Shown piece after piece: positions 48,173-55,255 of a stretch of 56,196 bases of DNA. The translations under genes and the position numbers were made by a program. The notes below the pieces were generated by a model. The model was not told the DNA's origin. It worked only from the letters and a program-made list of their open reading frames with translations, and made no database searches. Numbering within the stretch: position 1 is the first letter of the stretch; each line of letters opens with the position of its first letter. The stretch is from Hydrogenophilaceae bacterium (lineage in GTDB: Bacteria; Pseudomonadota; Gammaproteobacteria; Burkholderiales; Thiobacillaceae). The stretch spans positions 1-56,196 of the forward strand of contig JACAEC010000034.1 in assembly GCA_013389055.1 (NCBI GenBank). The letters are read 5' to 3'.

Positions 48173-48555
48173 GTGAAGCCTGGCTGGATAAACTGAACTG
48201 GCCGGCCGACGGCCTGTTGCCGGCCATCGCCCAGGACGCTGCCAGCGGCGACATCCTGATGGTGGCCTGGATGAACCGCGAGGCCCTGGCCAAGACCGCC
48301 GAGCTGGGCGAGGCCGTATACTGGTCGCGTTCCCGCCAGAAGCTCTGGCACAAGGGCGAGGAATCCGGTCACATCCAGAAGGTGCGGGAGATTCGTACCG
48401 ATTGCGACGAGGATGTGATCCTGCTCAAGGTGGAACAGCAGGGCGGCATCGCCTGTCATACCGGCCGGCATAGCTGCTTCTTCCAGAAGCTGGAGAACGG
48501 TGGTTGGCAGGCTGTGGAACCGGTGCTGAAAGACCCCAAGGATATTTACAAATGA
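48169..48555 (+). CDS. hisI: Phosphoribosyl-AMP cyclohydrolase
   Basis: A separate 128-residue cyclohydrolase, not fused to HisE. The zinc and magnesium ligands are in [29 protein letters not shown] (read in parts), and the start block is [12 protein letters not shown]. It overlaps both hisF and hisE by 4 nt, a tightly coupled end of the his operon. Confidence 0.97.
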   Translation: MSEAWLDKLNWPADGLLPAIAQDAASGDILMVAWMNREALAKTAELGEAVYWSRSRQKLWHKGEESGHIQKVREIRTDCDEDVILLKVEQQGGIACHTGRHSCFFQKLENGGWQAVEPVLKDPKDIYK

Positions 48556-48875
48556 GCGACATCCTCGATCGTCTGGCCCAGACCCTGGAGGCCCGCAAGC
48601 AGGCGGACCCCCAGAGCTCCTATGTGGCCAAGCTCTACGCCAAGGGCCTGGACGCCATCCTGAAGAAGGTGGCGGAGGAGGCGGCCGAAACCATCATGGC
48701 GGCCAAGGACGGCGAACGCGACAAGATCATCTACGAGACCGCCGACCTCTGGTTCCACAGCCTGGTGCTGCTGGCCCAGCAGGGCATCCGTCCGGACGAG
48801 GTGCTGGCCGAGTTGGCCCGGCGCGAAGGGTTGTCCGGCATCGTCGAGAAAAACTCCCGCAAGGAGGGCACATGA
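48552..48875 (+). CDS. hisE: Phosphoribosyl-ATP pyrophosphatase
   Basis: A 107-residue all-alpha MazG-like pyrophosphohydrolase for the second step of histidine synthesis. Metal-binding acidic residues lie in [19 protein letters not shown] and [16 protein letters not shown]. It overlaps hisI and the HIT gene by 4 nt each. Confidence 0.97.
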   Translation: MSDILDRLAQTLEARKQADPQSSYVAKLYAKGLDAILKKVAEEAAETIMAAKDGERDKIIYETADLWFHSLVLLAQQGIRPDEVLAELARREGLSGIVEKNSRKEGT

Positions 48876-49207
48876 GCGACTGCATTTTCTGCAAGATCGT
48901 GGCCGGCCAGATCCCCAGCCGCAAGATCTACGAGGACGACGAGCTGCTGGCCTTCCACGACATCAACCCCGTGGCGCCGGTGCATTTCATGATCATTCCC
49001 AAGGCTCATCTCGCCTCCTTGTCCGAATGTACTGATGCGTACCGGGATATCTTGGGTAAGATGCTGGTTTTGGCGCCTAAGTTGGCCAAGGAGCAGGGTC
49101 TCGACGACGGCTTTCGCACCATGATCAACACCGGCAAGGGAGGTGGCCAGGAGGTCTTCCACCTGCATATCCATGTGTTCGGCGGTGGTGCCCTCCGGCC
49201 CATGTAA
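48872..49207 (+). CDS. HIT-family nucleotide-binding protein (HinT-like)
   Basis: A 111-residue histidine-triad hydrolase, probably acting on aminoacyl- or phosphoramidate nucleotides as HinT does. The HIT motif is HLHIHVFGG near the C-terminus; [13 protein letters not shown] at the start carries the zinc-type cysteines. Its position between hisE and tatA is common in betaproteobacteria and has no clear functional link. Confidence 0.95.
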   Translation: MSDCIFCKIVAGQIPSRKIYEDDELLAFHDINPVAPVHFMIIPKAHLASLSECTDAYRDILGKMLVLAPKLAKEQGLDDGFRTMINTGKGGGQEVFHLHIHVFGGGALRPM

Positions 49208-49241
49208 GCTTGGGCGGATATTTTTATTTAAGGAGTCAGTG

Positions 49242-49466
49242 ATGGGTGGATTCAGTATTTGGCATTGGCTGATCGTGCTGGTGGTGGTGCTGCTGGTCTT
49301 CGGCACCAAGAAGCTGCGCAATATCGGCGGCGACCTCGGCGGCGCGGTCAAGGGCTTCAAGGACGCCATGAAGGAAGAGCAGAACAAGCCGACCGAACTG
49401 CCGCGCCAAGGCGAGGCCGGCGGCACCACCATCGAGGGCGAGGTCAAGGACAAGCAAAAAAGCTAG
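49242..49466 (+). CDS. tatA: Twin-arginine translocase subunit TatA
   Basis: A 74-residue protein with one N-terminal transmembrane helix ([21 protein letters not shown]), an FGTKKLR hinge and an amphipathic helix ([15 protein letters not shown]), forming the translocation pore for folded proteins. A good AAGGAG site precedes the ATG at 49242. The stop codon lies at the left border of the heptad-repeat element. Confidence 0.96.
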   Translation: MGGFSIWHWLIVLVVVLLVFGTKKLRNIGGDLGGAVKGFKDAMKEEQNKPTELPRQGEAGGTTIEGEVKDKQKS

Positions 49467-49560
49467 TAGCCAGTTAGCCAGTGGCGAGTAGCGCTATCGT
49501 GCCCACAGGGTGCGGCTTAGAGAGCTACTAGCCACTCGCTACTCGCTACTCGCCTAGCTC
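49463..49560. repeat. Heptad-repeat intergenic element, copy 2
   Basis: The tatA-tatB gap consists of the same kind of element as the leuB-asd gap. The left 7-mers are AGTAGCC, AGTTAGCC (8), AGTGGCG and AGTAGCG. The core holds CACAGGGTGCGGCT at 49504-49517, and the right 7-mers are AGCTACT, AGCCACT, CGCTACT and CGCTACT. The core matches copy 1 at 12 of 14 positions. The element ends two bases before the tatB ATG. Confidence 0.75.
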
Positions 49561-49562
49561 CT

Positions 49563-50024
49563 ATGTTCGATATCGGCTTTTCCGAATTGCTGGTGATCGG
49601 GGTTGTCGCCCTGATCGTCATCGGCCCCGAACGCCTGCCCAAGGTGGCGCGCACGGCGGGTTCTTTGCTCGGCCGGCTCAATCGCTACGTCAGCCAGGTC
49701 AAGCAGGACGTCGAACGCGATATCCACTTGGAAGAGTTGCGCAAGACGCAGCAATCCATGCAGGAAACGGCCCAGCGCTTCGAGATCATGGCGGACGAGA
49801 CCGGCGGCAGCGTCAAGGCCGAGGCGAACAAGCTGGAGCAGGCACTGCAGCAGACCATCGGTTCGATCACACCGCCTGAAGTCGAGGCCAAGGCGGAGGC
49901 CGAGACGGCTGCCGCCCTGGACGATGCCAGCTTGTTGTCCGAGCCGCCGCCGGAAGAGCCCCCACAGGCGCAGATGGAATTACCGCTCGAGCCTGAGCCG
50001 TCCGATGCGCGCAAGCCCGCCTGA
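49563..50024 (+). CDS. tatB: Twin-arginine translocase subunit TatB
   Basis: A 153-residue protein that forms the Tat substrate receptor with TatC. The N-terminal helix and hinge ([25 protein letters not shown]) are diagnostic, followed by the amphipathic helix and an acidic, variable tail. No ribosome-binding site is visible because the repeat element reaches almost to the ATG. Translation may depend on an unusual leader. It is 2 nt from tatC. Confidence 0.96.
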   Translation: MFDIGFSELLVIGVVALIVIGPERLPKVARTAGSLLGRLNRYVSQVKQDVERDIHLEELRKTQQSMQETAQRFEIMADETGGSVKAEANKLEQALQQTIGSITPPEVEAKAEAETAAALDDASLLSEPPPEEPPQAQMELPLEPEPSDARKPA

Positions 50025-50026
50025 CC

Positions 50027-50836
50027 ATGGATAGCCAGGAAACCTTCATTTCGCATCTGATCGAGATGCGCGACCGCTTGCTCAGGGCGGTGCTCGCCTG
50101 GGTGATCCTGTTCGTGATCCTGGTGCCTTTCGCCAACGAGCTCTATACGTTGCTGGCCGAGCCCCTGCTGGCAAAGCTGCCCAAGGGCGGGCAGATGATC
50201 GCCACCGAGGTGGTCACCCCCTTCTTCGTGCCGATCAAGGTGGCCATGATCACTGCCTTTCTCGGTGCCTTGCCCATCATCCTCTATCAGGCCTGGTCCT
50301 TCATCGCCCCCGGCCTTTATGCCCACGAGAAGAAATTCATCGTGCCGCTGGTCGTCGCCAGCGTGCTGCTGTTCTTCTGCGGCATGGCCTTCGCCTATTT
50401 TTTCGTCTTTCCCGTGGTCTTCGGCTTCATCGTCAGCGTCGCCCCCGCCGGGGTGGCGGTGATGACCGACATCAACAAGTATCTCGATTTCGTCATCACC
50501 CTGTTCATGGCCTTCGGTATCACCTTCGAGGTGCCCATCGTCGTGGTGGCCCTGGCCAAGATGGGCATGGTCAGCGTGGAGCAATTCAAGCAGGCACGCC
50601 CCTATGTGATCGTCGGCGCCTTCATCATCGGCGCGGTCTTCACGCCGCCGGATGTGATCTCCCAGATCATGCTGGCCGTGCCGCTTTGGCTGCTGTACGA
50701 GTTGGGTGTGCTGGTGGCGGGCTTGATCGAGAAGAAGAAGGCCGAGCCGACCGAAGAGGAGACCTATCGGCCGCTGACGGAAGAAGAGCTCGAGGCCGAA
50801 CTGGATCGGGTGGATAGTGAGCAGGATCGCACCTGA
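50027..50836 (+). CDS. tatC: Twin-arginine translocase subunit TatC
   Basis: A 269-residue membrane protein with six helices that recognises the twin-arginine signal. Conserved segments are FISHLIEMRDRLLRAV with the essential Glu, EVVTPFFVPIKVAM, YQAWSFIAPGLYAHEKKF and the FGITFEVPIVVVAL helix. An acidic C-terminal tail follows. It ends the his-tat run; an intrinsic terminator lies 30 nt after it. Confidence 0.97.
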   Translation: MDSQETFISHLIEMRDRLLRAVLAWVILFVILVPFANELYTLLAEPLLAKLPKGGQMIATEVVTPFFVPIKVAMITAFLGALPIILYQAWSFIAPGLYAHEKKFIVPLVVASVLLFFCGMAFAYFFVFPVVFGFIVSVAPAGVAVMTDINKYLDFVITLFMAFGITFEVPIVVVALAKMGMVSVEQFKQARPYVIVGAFIIGAVFTPPDVISQIMLAVPLWLLYELGVLVAGLIEKKKAEPTEEETYRPLTEEELEAELDRVDSEQDRT

Positions 50837-50866
50837 AACTTGCACTGCTCGTGTGCGCGAAAATGA

Positions 50867-50897
50867 AAAACGCCCCATGACGGGGCGTTTTGTTTTG
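50867..50897 (+). terminator. Intrinsic terminator after tatC
   Basis: A perfect 10-bp stem, AAAACGCCCC (50867-50876) with GGGGCGTTTT (50882-50891), has a 5-nt loop and is followed by a T-rich tail. The upstream A-tract makes it potentially bidirectional. Confidence 0.88.
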
Positions 50898-50940
50898 GTG
50901 CAATCTTTGTAACTTATTGATTCATCGTGCACCATTATAA

Positions 50941-50955
50941 GGCATGAGTCTTGCT
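50941..50955 (+). promoter_or_regulatory. Sigma-54 promoter of the ammonium transporter gene
   Basis: GGCATGAGTCTTGCT carries the invariant GG (50941-50942) and GC (50953-50954) separated by exactly 10 nt and matches the TGGCAYG-N4-TTGCW consensus except for its first base. It lies 33 nt before the amt ATG. TGGTGCA (50896-50902) and TGCACCA (50928-50934), resembling NtrC half-sites, occur just upstream but are not in the canonical spacing. Confidence 0.72.
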
Positions 50956-50987
50956 TGCAATTAGCCGGTTCTAGTTTGGAGATCGCA

Positions 50988-52190
50988 ATGGACGCGTTTA
51001 AATCCGGTTCCGATGTCGTATTCCTGCTCATGGGGGCAGTTATGGTCTTGGCCATGCATTCCGGTTTTGCCTTTTTGGAGCTGGGCACGGTACGCAAGAA
51101 GAACCAGGTCAATGCCCTGGTCAAAATCCTCACGGATTTCAGCGTCTCGACCATCGCCTATTTCTTTATCGGTTATGGCTTGGCCTATGGGGTCGACTTC
51201 ATGACCGGGGCTGCTGTCCTGGCCCAGAAGAACGGCTACGATCTGGTCAAGTTTTTCTTCCTGTTGACCTTCGCGGCCGCCATCCCGGCCATTGTCTCCG
51301 GCGGCATTGCCGAGCGAGCCAAGTTCAATCCGCAACTGGCGGCCACCTTCCTCTTGGTCGGCTTCGTCTATCCCCTCTTCGAGGGCCTGGTCTGGAACAA
51401 CAACCTGGGTTTCCAGGATTGGCTCAATGCCAGCTTCGGCGCCAAATTCCATGACTTCGCCGGCTCCGTGGTGGTGCATGCGGTCGGCGGTTGGGTCGCC
51501 CTGCCGGCGGTACTGCTGCTGGGTGCCCGGCGCGGCCGCTACCGGCAGGACGGCCTGGTGTCGGCGCATCCGCCCTCGAGCATCCCCTTCCTGGCCTTGG
51601 GCGCCTGGATCCTGACTGTCGGCTGGTTCGGCTTCAACGTCATGTCGGCCCAGAGCGTCGAGGCGGCCTCGGGCCTGGTGGCGGTGAATTCACTGATGGC
51701 CATGGTCGGTGGCACTCTGGCCGCCCTGGTGGTCGGCCGTAACGACCCGGGCTTCATCCACAACGGCCCCTTGGCTGGGCTGGTGGCTGTTTGCGCCGGC
51801 TCCGACCTGATGCACCCCGCCGGCGCCCTGGCGACCGGCGCGGTGGCCGGCGCCCTGTTCGTCTGGATGTTCACCATCACCCAGAACAAATGGAAGATCG
51901 ACGACGTGCTCGGCGTCTGGCCGCTGCATGGCCTGTGCGGCGCCTGGGGTGGCATCGCTGCCGGCATCTTCGGCCTGGAGGCCCTGGGCGGTCTGGGGGG
52001 CGTGAGTCTGCCGGTTCAAGTCATCGGCACCTTGCTGGGTGTCGCGCTGGCACTGATAGGCGGCGCTATCGTCTATGGCCTGCTCAAGCAGACGGTCGGC
52101 ATTCGCCTGGATGCCGAGGCCGAGTTCAATGGCGCCGACCTGTCCATCCACAAGATCTCGGCGACCGCGGAGCGGGAAACCAACTGGTAA
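50988..52190 (+). CDS. amt: Ammonium transporter (Amt family)
   Basis: A 400-residue channel for ammonium/ammonia with eleven hydrophobic helices. The twin histidines of the pore are His164 (VVVHAVGGW) and His314 (PLHGLCGAWGG). LELGTVRKKNQVNALVK and the DDVLGVWPLHG block are typical. No cleavable signal peptide is apparent: the ATG at 50988, with GGAG upstream, begins almost directly at helix 1, whereas a TTG at 50955 would add eleven residues. No glnK is adjacent. Nitrogen control is suggested by the sigma-54 promoter. Confidence 0.95.
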   Translation: MDAFKSGSDVVFLLMGAVMVLAMHSGFAFLELGTVRKKNQVNALVKILTDFSVSTIAYFFIGYGLAYGVDFMTGAAVLAQKNGYDLVKFFFLLTFAAAIPAIVSGGIAERAKFNPQLAATFLLVGFVYPLFEGLVWNNNLGFQDWLNASFGAKFHDFAGSVVVHAVGGWVALPAVLLLGARRGRYRQDGLVSAHPPSSIPFLALGAWILTVGWFGFNVMSAQSVEAASGLVAVNSLMAMVGGTLAALVVGRNDPGFIHNGPLAGLVAVCAGSDLMHPAGALATGAVAGALFVWMFTITQNKWKIDDVLGVWPLHGLCGAWGGIAAGIFGLEALGGLGGVSLPVQVIGTLLGVALALIGGAIVYGLLKQTVGIRLDAEAEFNGADLSIHKISATAERETNW

Positions 52191-52208
52191 CAACCAGGAG
52201 ACAGGCTC

Positions 52209-52910
52209 TTAGTCTTTTGAAGGCGGCGCCTCGCCCAGTTTCGCATCGACCTGCTCGTCGAAGCTCTTGCCATGGCGGAAACGGCGATAGAGTTGGGTAC
52301 CCAGGATGCCGGCCACGATGAACAGGCCGAGAGCGAGGGCGATGTGCCACTTGCTGTCCACCTGGACGCCGCCGCCGACCAGGGCAAAGACCAGGCTTTG
52401 CGGCAGATAGCCCAGAACGGAGCCGGCAAAGAAGGGCAGGGCGCGCACGCTGGAGACGCCGGCCACCAGATTGGTGACCAGATTGCTGCCGACCGGCAAC
52501 AGCCGGATCAATAGCGTCATGTTGAAAGGATTGCTCTGGACGAAATCGTCCAGCTTGCGGATGCGCCCTGAATATTTTTCCGATACCAGCGAACGGCCGA
52601 CCAGGCGGGCATAGTAGAAGGCCAGGATGCAGCCGAGCCCGGCGGCCAGGGTAGCCAAGAGGGTGCCGGGCAGGATGCCGTAGGCATAACCGCCCAGAAA
52701 GGCAATCACCTGCCTGGGCACGCCGATGGCCGTGGCCAGGCCGCCGATCGCCAAGAACAAGAGATCGCCGCTCAGGCCTTGGCCACGCACTTCGCGGTCG
52801 ATCCACTTTTCATCGAGCAGGCTGGCGAGCTGGGTGGTTTCGATCAAATAGCCGAGAAACGCCAGAGAGGCGATGACGATGAGGCCGCGCAGGATGAAGC
52901 GATAGTTCAT
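52209..52910 (-). CDS. TVP38/TMEM64 family (VTT domain) membrane protein
   Basis: A 233-residue inner-membrane protein with an N-terminal helix and a VTT/SNARE-associated core. GVPRQVIAFLGGYAYGILPGTLLATLAAGLGC (in parts) and RLLPVGSNLVTNLVAGVSSVRALPFFAGSVLGYLP are the conserved halves. Related DedA/TVP38 proteins are proposed lipid scramblases or carriers; the substrate here is unknown. The ATG at 52910 gives MNYRFILRG; the longer frame to 52952 adds a non-membrane tail. Confidence 0.88.
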   Translation of the reverse strand: MNYRFILRGLIVIASLAFLGYLIETTQLASLLDEKWIDREVRGQGLSGDLLFLAIGGLATAIGVPRQVIAFLGGYAYGILPGTLLATLAAGLGCILAFYYARLVGRSLVSEKYSGRIRKLDDFVQSNPFNMTLLIRLLPVGSNLVTNLVAGVSSVRALPFFAGSVLGYLPQSLVFALVGGGVQVDSKWHIALALGLFIVAGILGTQLYRRFRHGKSFDEQVDAKLGEAPPSKD

Positions 52911-53000
52911 GGAAGACGCCGAGGCAATTTGATCTGGAAAAACTCGGCGCATTCTAGCATTCGCTGTCGGCCCGGCTTGCGGCTGGAATGGCCTGCAATC

Positions 53001-53029
53001 TTGCCTTGCCGGCGGGTTCCGTGTATTCT
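53001..53029 (+). promoter_or_regulatory. Predicted promoter of tRNA-Ser
   Basis: TTGCCT (53001-53006), a 17-nt spacer and TATTCT (53024-53029) are followed by a GC-rich start region, as usual for stable RNA promoters. The leader of about 70 nt contains an 8-bp hairpin (53065-53072 with 53084-53091) before the mature tRNA. Confidence 0.5.
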
Positions 53030-53104
53030 CGCGCGCTCTCTACGGAGAAGCGCCCGCAGGCGCGGCCGGAGCCAAAGCGTGTTGCTCCGGCGGCAAGAGA
53101 TTCT

Positions 53105-53195
53105 GGAGAGGTGGATGAGTGGTTTAAGTCGCACGCCTGGAAAGCGTGTTTAGGGTAATACCCTAACGCGGGTTCGAATCCCGCCCTCTCCGCCA
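53105..53195 (+). tRNA. tRNA-Ser (anticodon GGA)
   Basis: A 91-nt class II tRNA reading UCC/UCU. The acceptor GGAGAGG pairs with CCTCTCC, the anticodon loop reads CTGGAAA, a long variable arm (AGGGTAATACCCT) is present, the T-loop is GTTCGAATC and CCA is encoded. A terminator follows at once. Confidence 0.96.
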
Positions 53196-53200
53196 GATAA

Positions 53201-53228
53201 AAAATGGGGCCTAGTGCCCCTTTTTTTA
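53201..53228 (+). terminator. Intrinsic terminator after tRNA-Ser
   Basis: GGGGC (53206-53210) pairs with GCCCC (53216-53220), flanked by A and T tracts, giving a stem that extends into a seven-T run at 53221-53227. Confidence 0.85.
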
Positions 53229-53466
53229 TCTGCTGCAGCGTGCGGGCACCTCGAGAACCCAACTGGTTCAAAGAGCCGAGCAAGCCTGCCCTCGCCAGCA
53301 CTCCTAGAATTCCCGGCTTTTCTCAATCGTCGACGGTCTGGCCGTGTCATGCGCCTTGCCAATCGGTATCATCATGCCAAATCGTCCAAAGCATGAGGGC
53401 TGTTGGCTCTGGATCGATGCATAACTAGTTGCATCCGATAAATGGATGCAGGAAGGCGGAGAACTG
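53229..53466 (+). promoter_or_regulatory. Leader region of the EAL-HDOD gene with a hairpin
   Basis: This 238-nt gap holds no supported gene. TGCATCC (53430-53436) and GGATGCA (53444-53450) form a perfect 7-bp stem with a 7-nt loop, directly before the GGAAGGCGGAG ribosome-binding region. No convincing promoter boxes are seen. Confidence 0.4.
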
Positions 53467-54684
53467 ATGAATACGGTGAGCTATCTTGCTCGACAGCCTA
53501 TTGTCGACAAGGAGCATCGGTTGGTGGCGTATGAGCTGCTGTTTCGACAAACCGAGTCCTGCCGGTCCGCCGACATTCAGAACCCATTGCAAGCTGGGGT
53601 CGAAGTCATCAGCAACACGCTTTGCCTGGGCACCGATTGGCTATTGCAGGGCAGCCAAGCCTTCATCAATCTCGATGAATCGACTTTGATGTGCGATTTC
53701 ATCACCCTGTTGCCTCCTCAGCATGTGGTGTTCGAAATCCTGGAAACGGTGAAGGTCTCGCCCGTGCTGGTGGCCCGCATCCAGGAATTGCGCCAGCATG
53801 GCTATCGCTTCGCCCTGGATGATTTTGTCTGTCTGCCGGAATACCAGCCGCTGATGCCCCTGGTGGACTACATCAAGCTCGATGTCCTGGAGCAGCCTCC
53901 GGCCAAGACCGTGGAAATCATCCGCCACGTGCGCACGCTGTTTTCGGGCAAGCTGCTGGCAGAAAAGGTGGAAAGCCGCGAAATGTTCGAGCTCTGCAAG
54001 GGAGAGGGGGTCGAATACTTTCAGGGCTATTACTTCGCGCACCCGGAGAACATCGCCAACAAGACCATCAAGCCGACCCAGCTGACGGTACTGGCGTTGA
54101 TGAACCAGGTGCGGGCCTGCGAGGACTTGAAACAGATCGAGGAGTCGCTGCGGCGCGATGCCGCCCTGACCATCCGCTTGCTCCGCTTCGTGAACTCGGC
54201 CAGTTTCAGCTTGGCGCACCAAGTGCACAGCGTGCGCCAGGCCCTGACGGTGATCGGCCTGCAATCGCTATACCGTTGGCTGTCGCTCCTGCTGGTGACT
54301 GCCAGCGAGCAGGCGACCATGCCGTTGCTGGCCCGCACGGCGGCCTGTCGCGGGCGAATCTGCGAACTCTTGGCCAGCCGGCAACATAACCTGCAGATTC
54401 AGGATGAATTGTTCATTACCGGCATGTTTTCGCTGCTCGACGCCTTGCTGGATGCCCCCATGGCGACCATCCTCGAGCGCACCCCGGTGCCGGGCCCGGT
54501 GGCCGAGGCCCTGTTGCATCGGCGCGGACCCTATGCCCCCTACCTAAACCTGGTCGAGTCCTGTGAAAACCAGAATTTCGCCGGCATCGAACGGTCGGCC
54601 AACATCCTGGGGCTGGACCCGGCGGAGATCAATGCGGCCCAGCTCCAGGCCCTGGCCTGGGCGGACGGCCTCGCCCTGGCCTGA
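53467..54684 (+). CDS. EAL-HDOD (YuxH-like) signalling protein
   Basis: A 405-residue cytoplasmic protein with an N-terminal EAL domain (about 1-195) and a C-terminal HDOD domain (about 200-400). The EAL signature reads YELLF (Glu23), LDDFV replaces the usual DDFG region, and IKLD and AEKVE are retained. This is the pattern of YuxH-type proteins, several of which have weak or no cyclic-di-GMP hydrolysis. The HDOD half (LLRFVNSASFSLAHQVHSVRQALTVIGLQSLYRWLSLLL, in parts) lacks HD metal residues. The ATG at 53467 has GGAG 6 nt upstream. It probably acts as a c-di-GMP-responsive regulator; the partner is unknown. Confidence 0.88.
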   Translation: MNTVSYLARQPIVDKEHRLVAYELLFRQTESCRSADIQNPLQAGVEVISNTLCLGTDWLLQGSQAFINLDESTLMCDFITLLPPQHVVFEILETVKVSPVLVARIQELRQHGYRFALDDFVCLPEYQPLMPLVDYIKLDVLEQPPAKTVEIIRHVRTLFSGKLLAEKVESREMFELCKGEGVEYFQGYYFAHPENIANKTIKPTQLTVLALMNQVRACEDLKQIEESLRRDAALTIRLLRFVNSASFSLAHQVHSVRQALTVIGLQSLYRWLSLLLVTASEQATMPLLARTAACRGRICELLASRQHNLQIQDELFITGMFSLLDALLDAPMATILERTPVPGPVAEALLHRRGPYAPYLNLVESCENQNFAGIERSANILGLDPAEINAAQLQALAWADGLALA

Positions 54685-54770
54685 GGCGTTGGCCGGACCG
54701 GCCGCCGGTTTTCCACTTGAACCGCCCAGGCGCATTGCGCATAATCGGGTCAAAGAGGTCACTTTGGTCC

Positions 54771-55229
54771 ATGAATAACCAGACAATCCCCGATTTCGAA
54801 CTACCCGGCACCTCTGGCAAGACATTTCGCCTCGCAGAATATCGCGGCAAGCCACTCGTCCTGTACTTCTATCCCAAAGACAATACCCCGGGCTGCACGA
54901 CCGAGGGCCGGGATTTCAGCCAGCTCTATCCCCAATTCCAGGCGCTCGGTTGTCCGGTGTTCGGCATCTCGCGCGACAGCGTCAAATCGCACGAAGGGTT
55001 CAAGGCCAAGCAGGACCTGGCCTTCGAGTTGTTGTCCGACAGCGAAGAAAAGGCCTGCCAGATCTTCGATGTCATCAAGCTGAAGAATATGTATGGCAAA
55101 CAGGTGCGTGGCATCGAGCGCAGCACCTTCGTCATCGATGGCCAGGGCAGGGTGGCGCATGCCTGGCGGGGCGTCAAAGTGCCCGGCCATGCCCAAGCAG
55201 TGCTCGATTTCGTTAACTCCTTAACCTGA
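54771..55229 (+). CDS. bcp: Thioredoxin-dependent peroxiredoxin, BCP type
   Basis: Reduces hydrogen and organic peroxides. The 152-residue Prx has peroxidatic Cys42 in YPKDNTPGCTTEGRDF. The position five residues on, often a resolving Cys in BCP, is Arg here. Other cysteines lie in ALGCPVF and KACQIF, so the catalytic partner may be another Cys or an external thiol. The ATG at 54771 is used; the longer frame from 54717 adds unrelated residues. It is 26 nt before the PhoH-like gene. Confidence 0.94.
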   Translation: MNNQTIPDFELPGTSGKTFRLAEYRGKPLVLYFYPKDNTPGCTTEGRDFSQLYPQFQALGCPVFGISRDSVKSHEGFKAKQDLAFELLSDSEEKACQIFDVIKLKNMYGKQVRGIERSTFVIDGQGRVAHAWRGVKVPGHAQAVLDFVNSLT

Positions 55230-55255
55230 ATCACGACAAGAGGCGATATCAACAG

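Noticed and set aside
49463-49560. Repeats that might be a CRISPR array.
   Set aside because: The units are 7 bp, directly adjacent, inverted between arms and without spacers; no cas genes are nearby.
53105-53195. tRNA-Ser as an integration site for a mobile element.
   Set aside because: No partial tRNA copy, integrase or island-like content is found within reach on either side.
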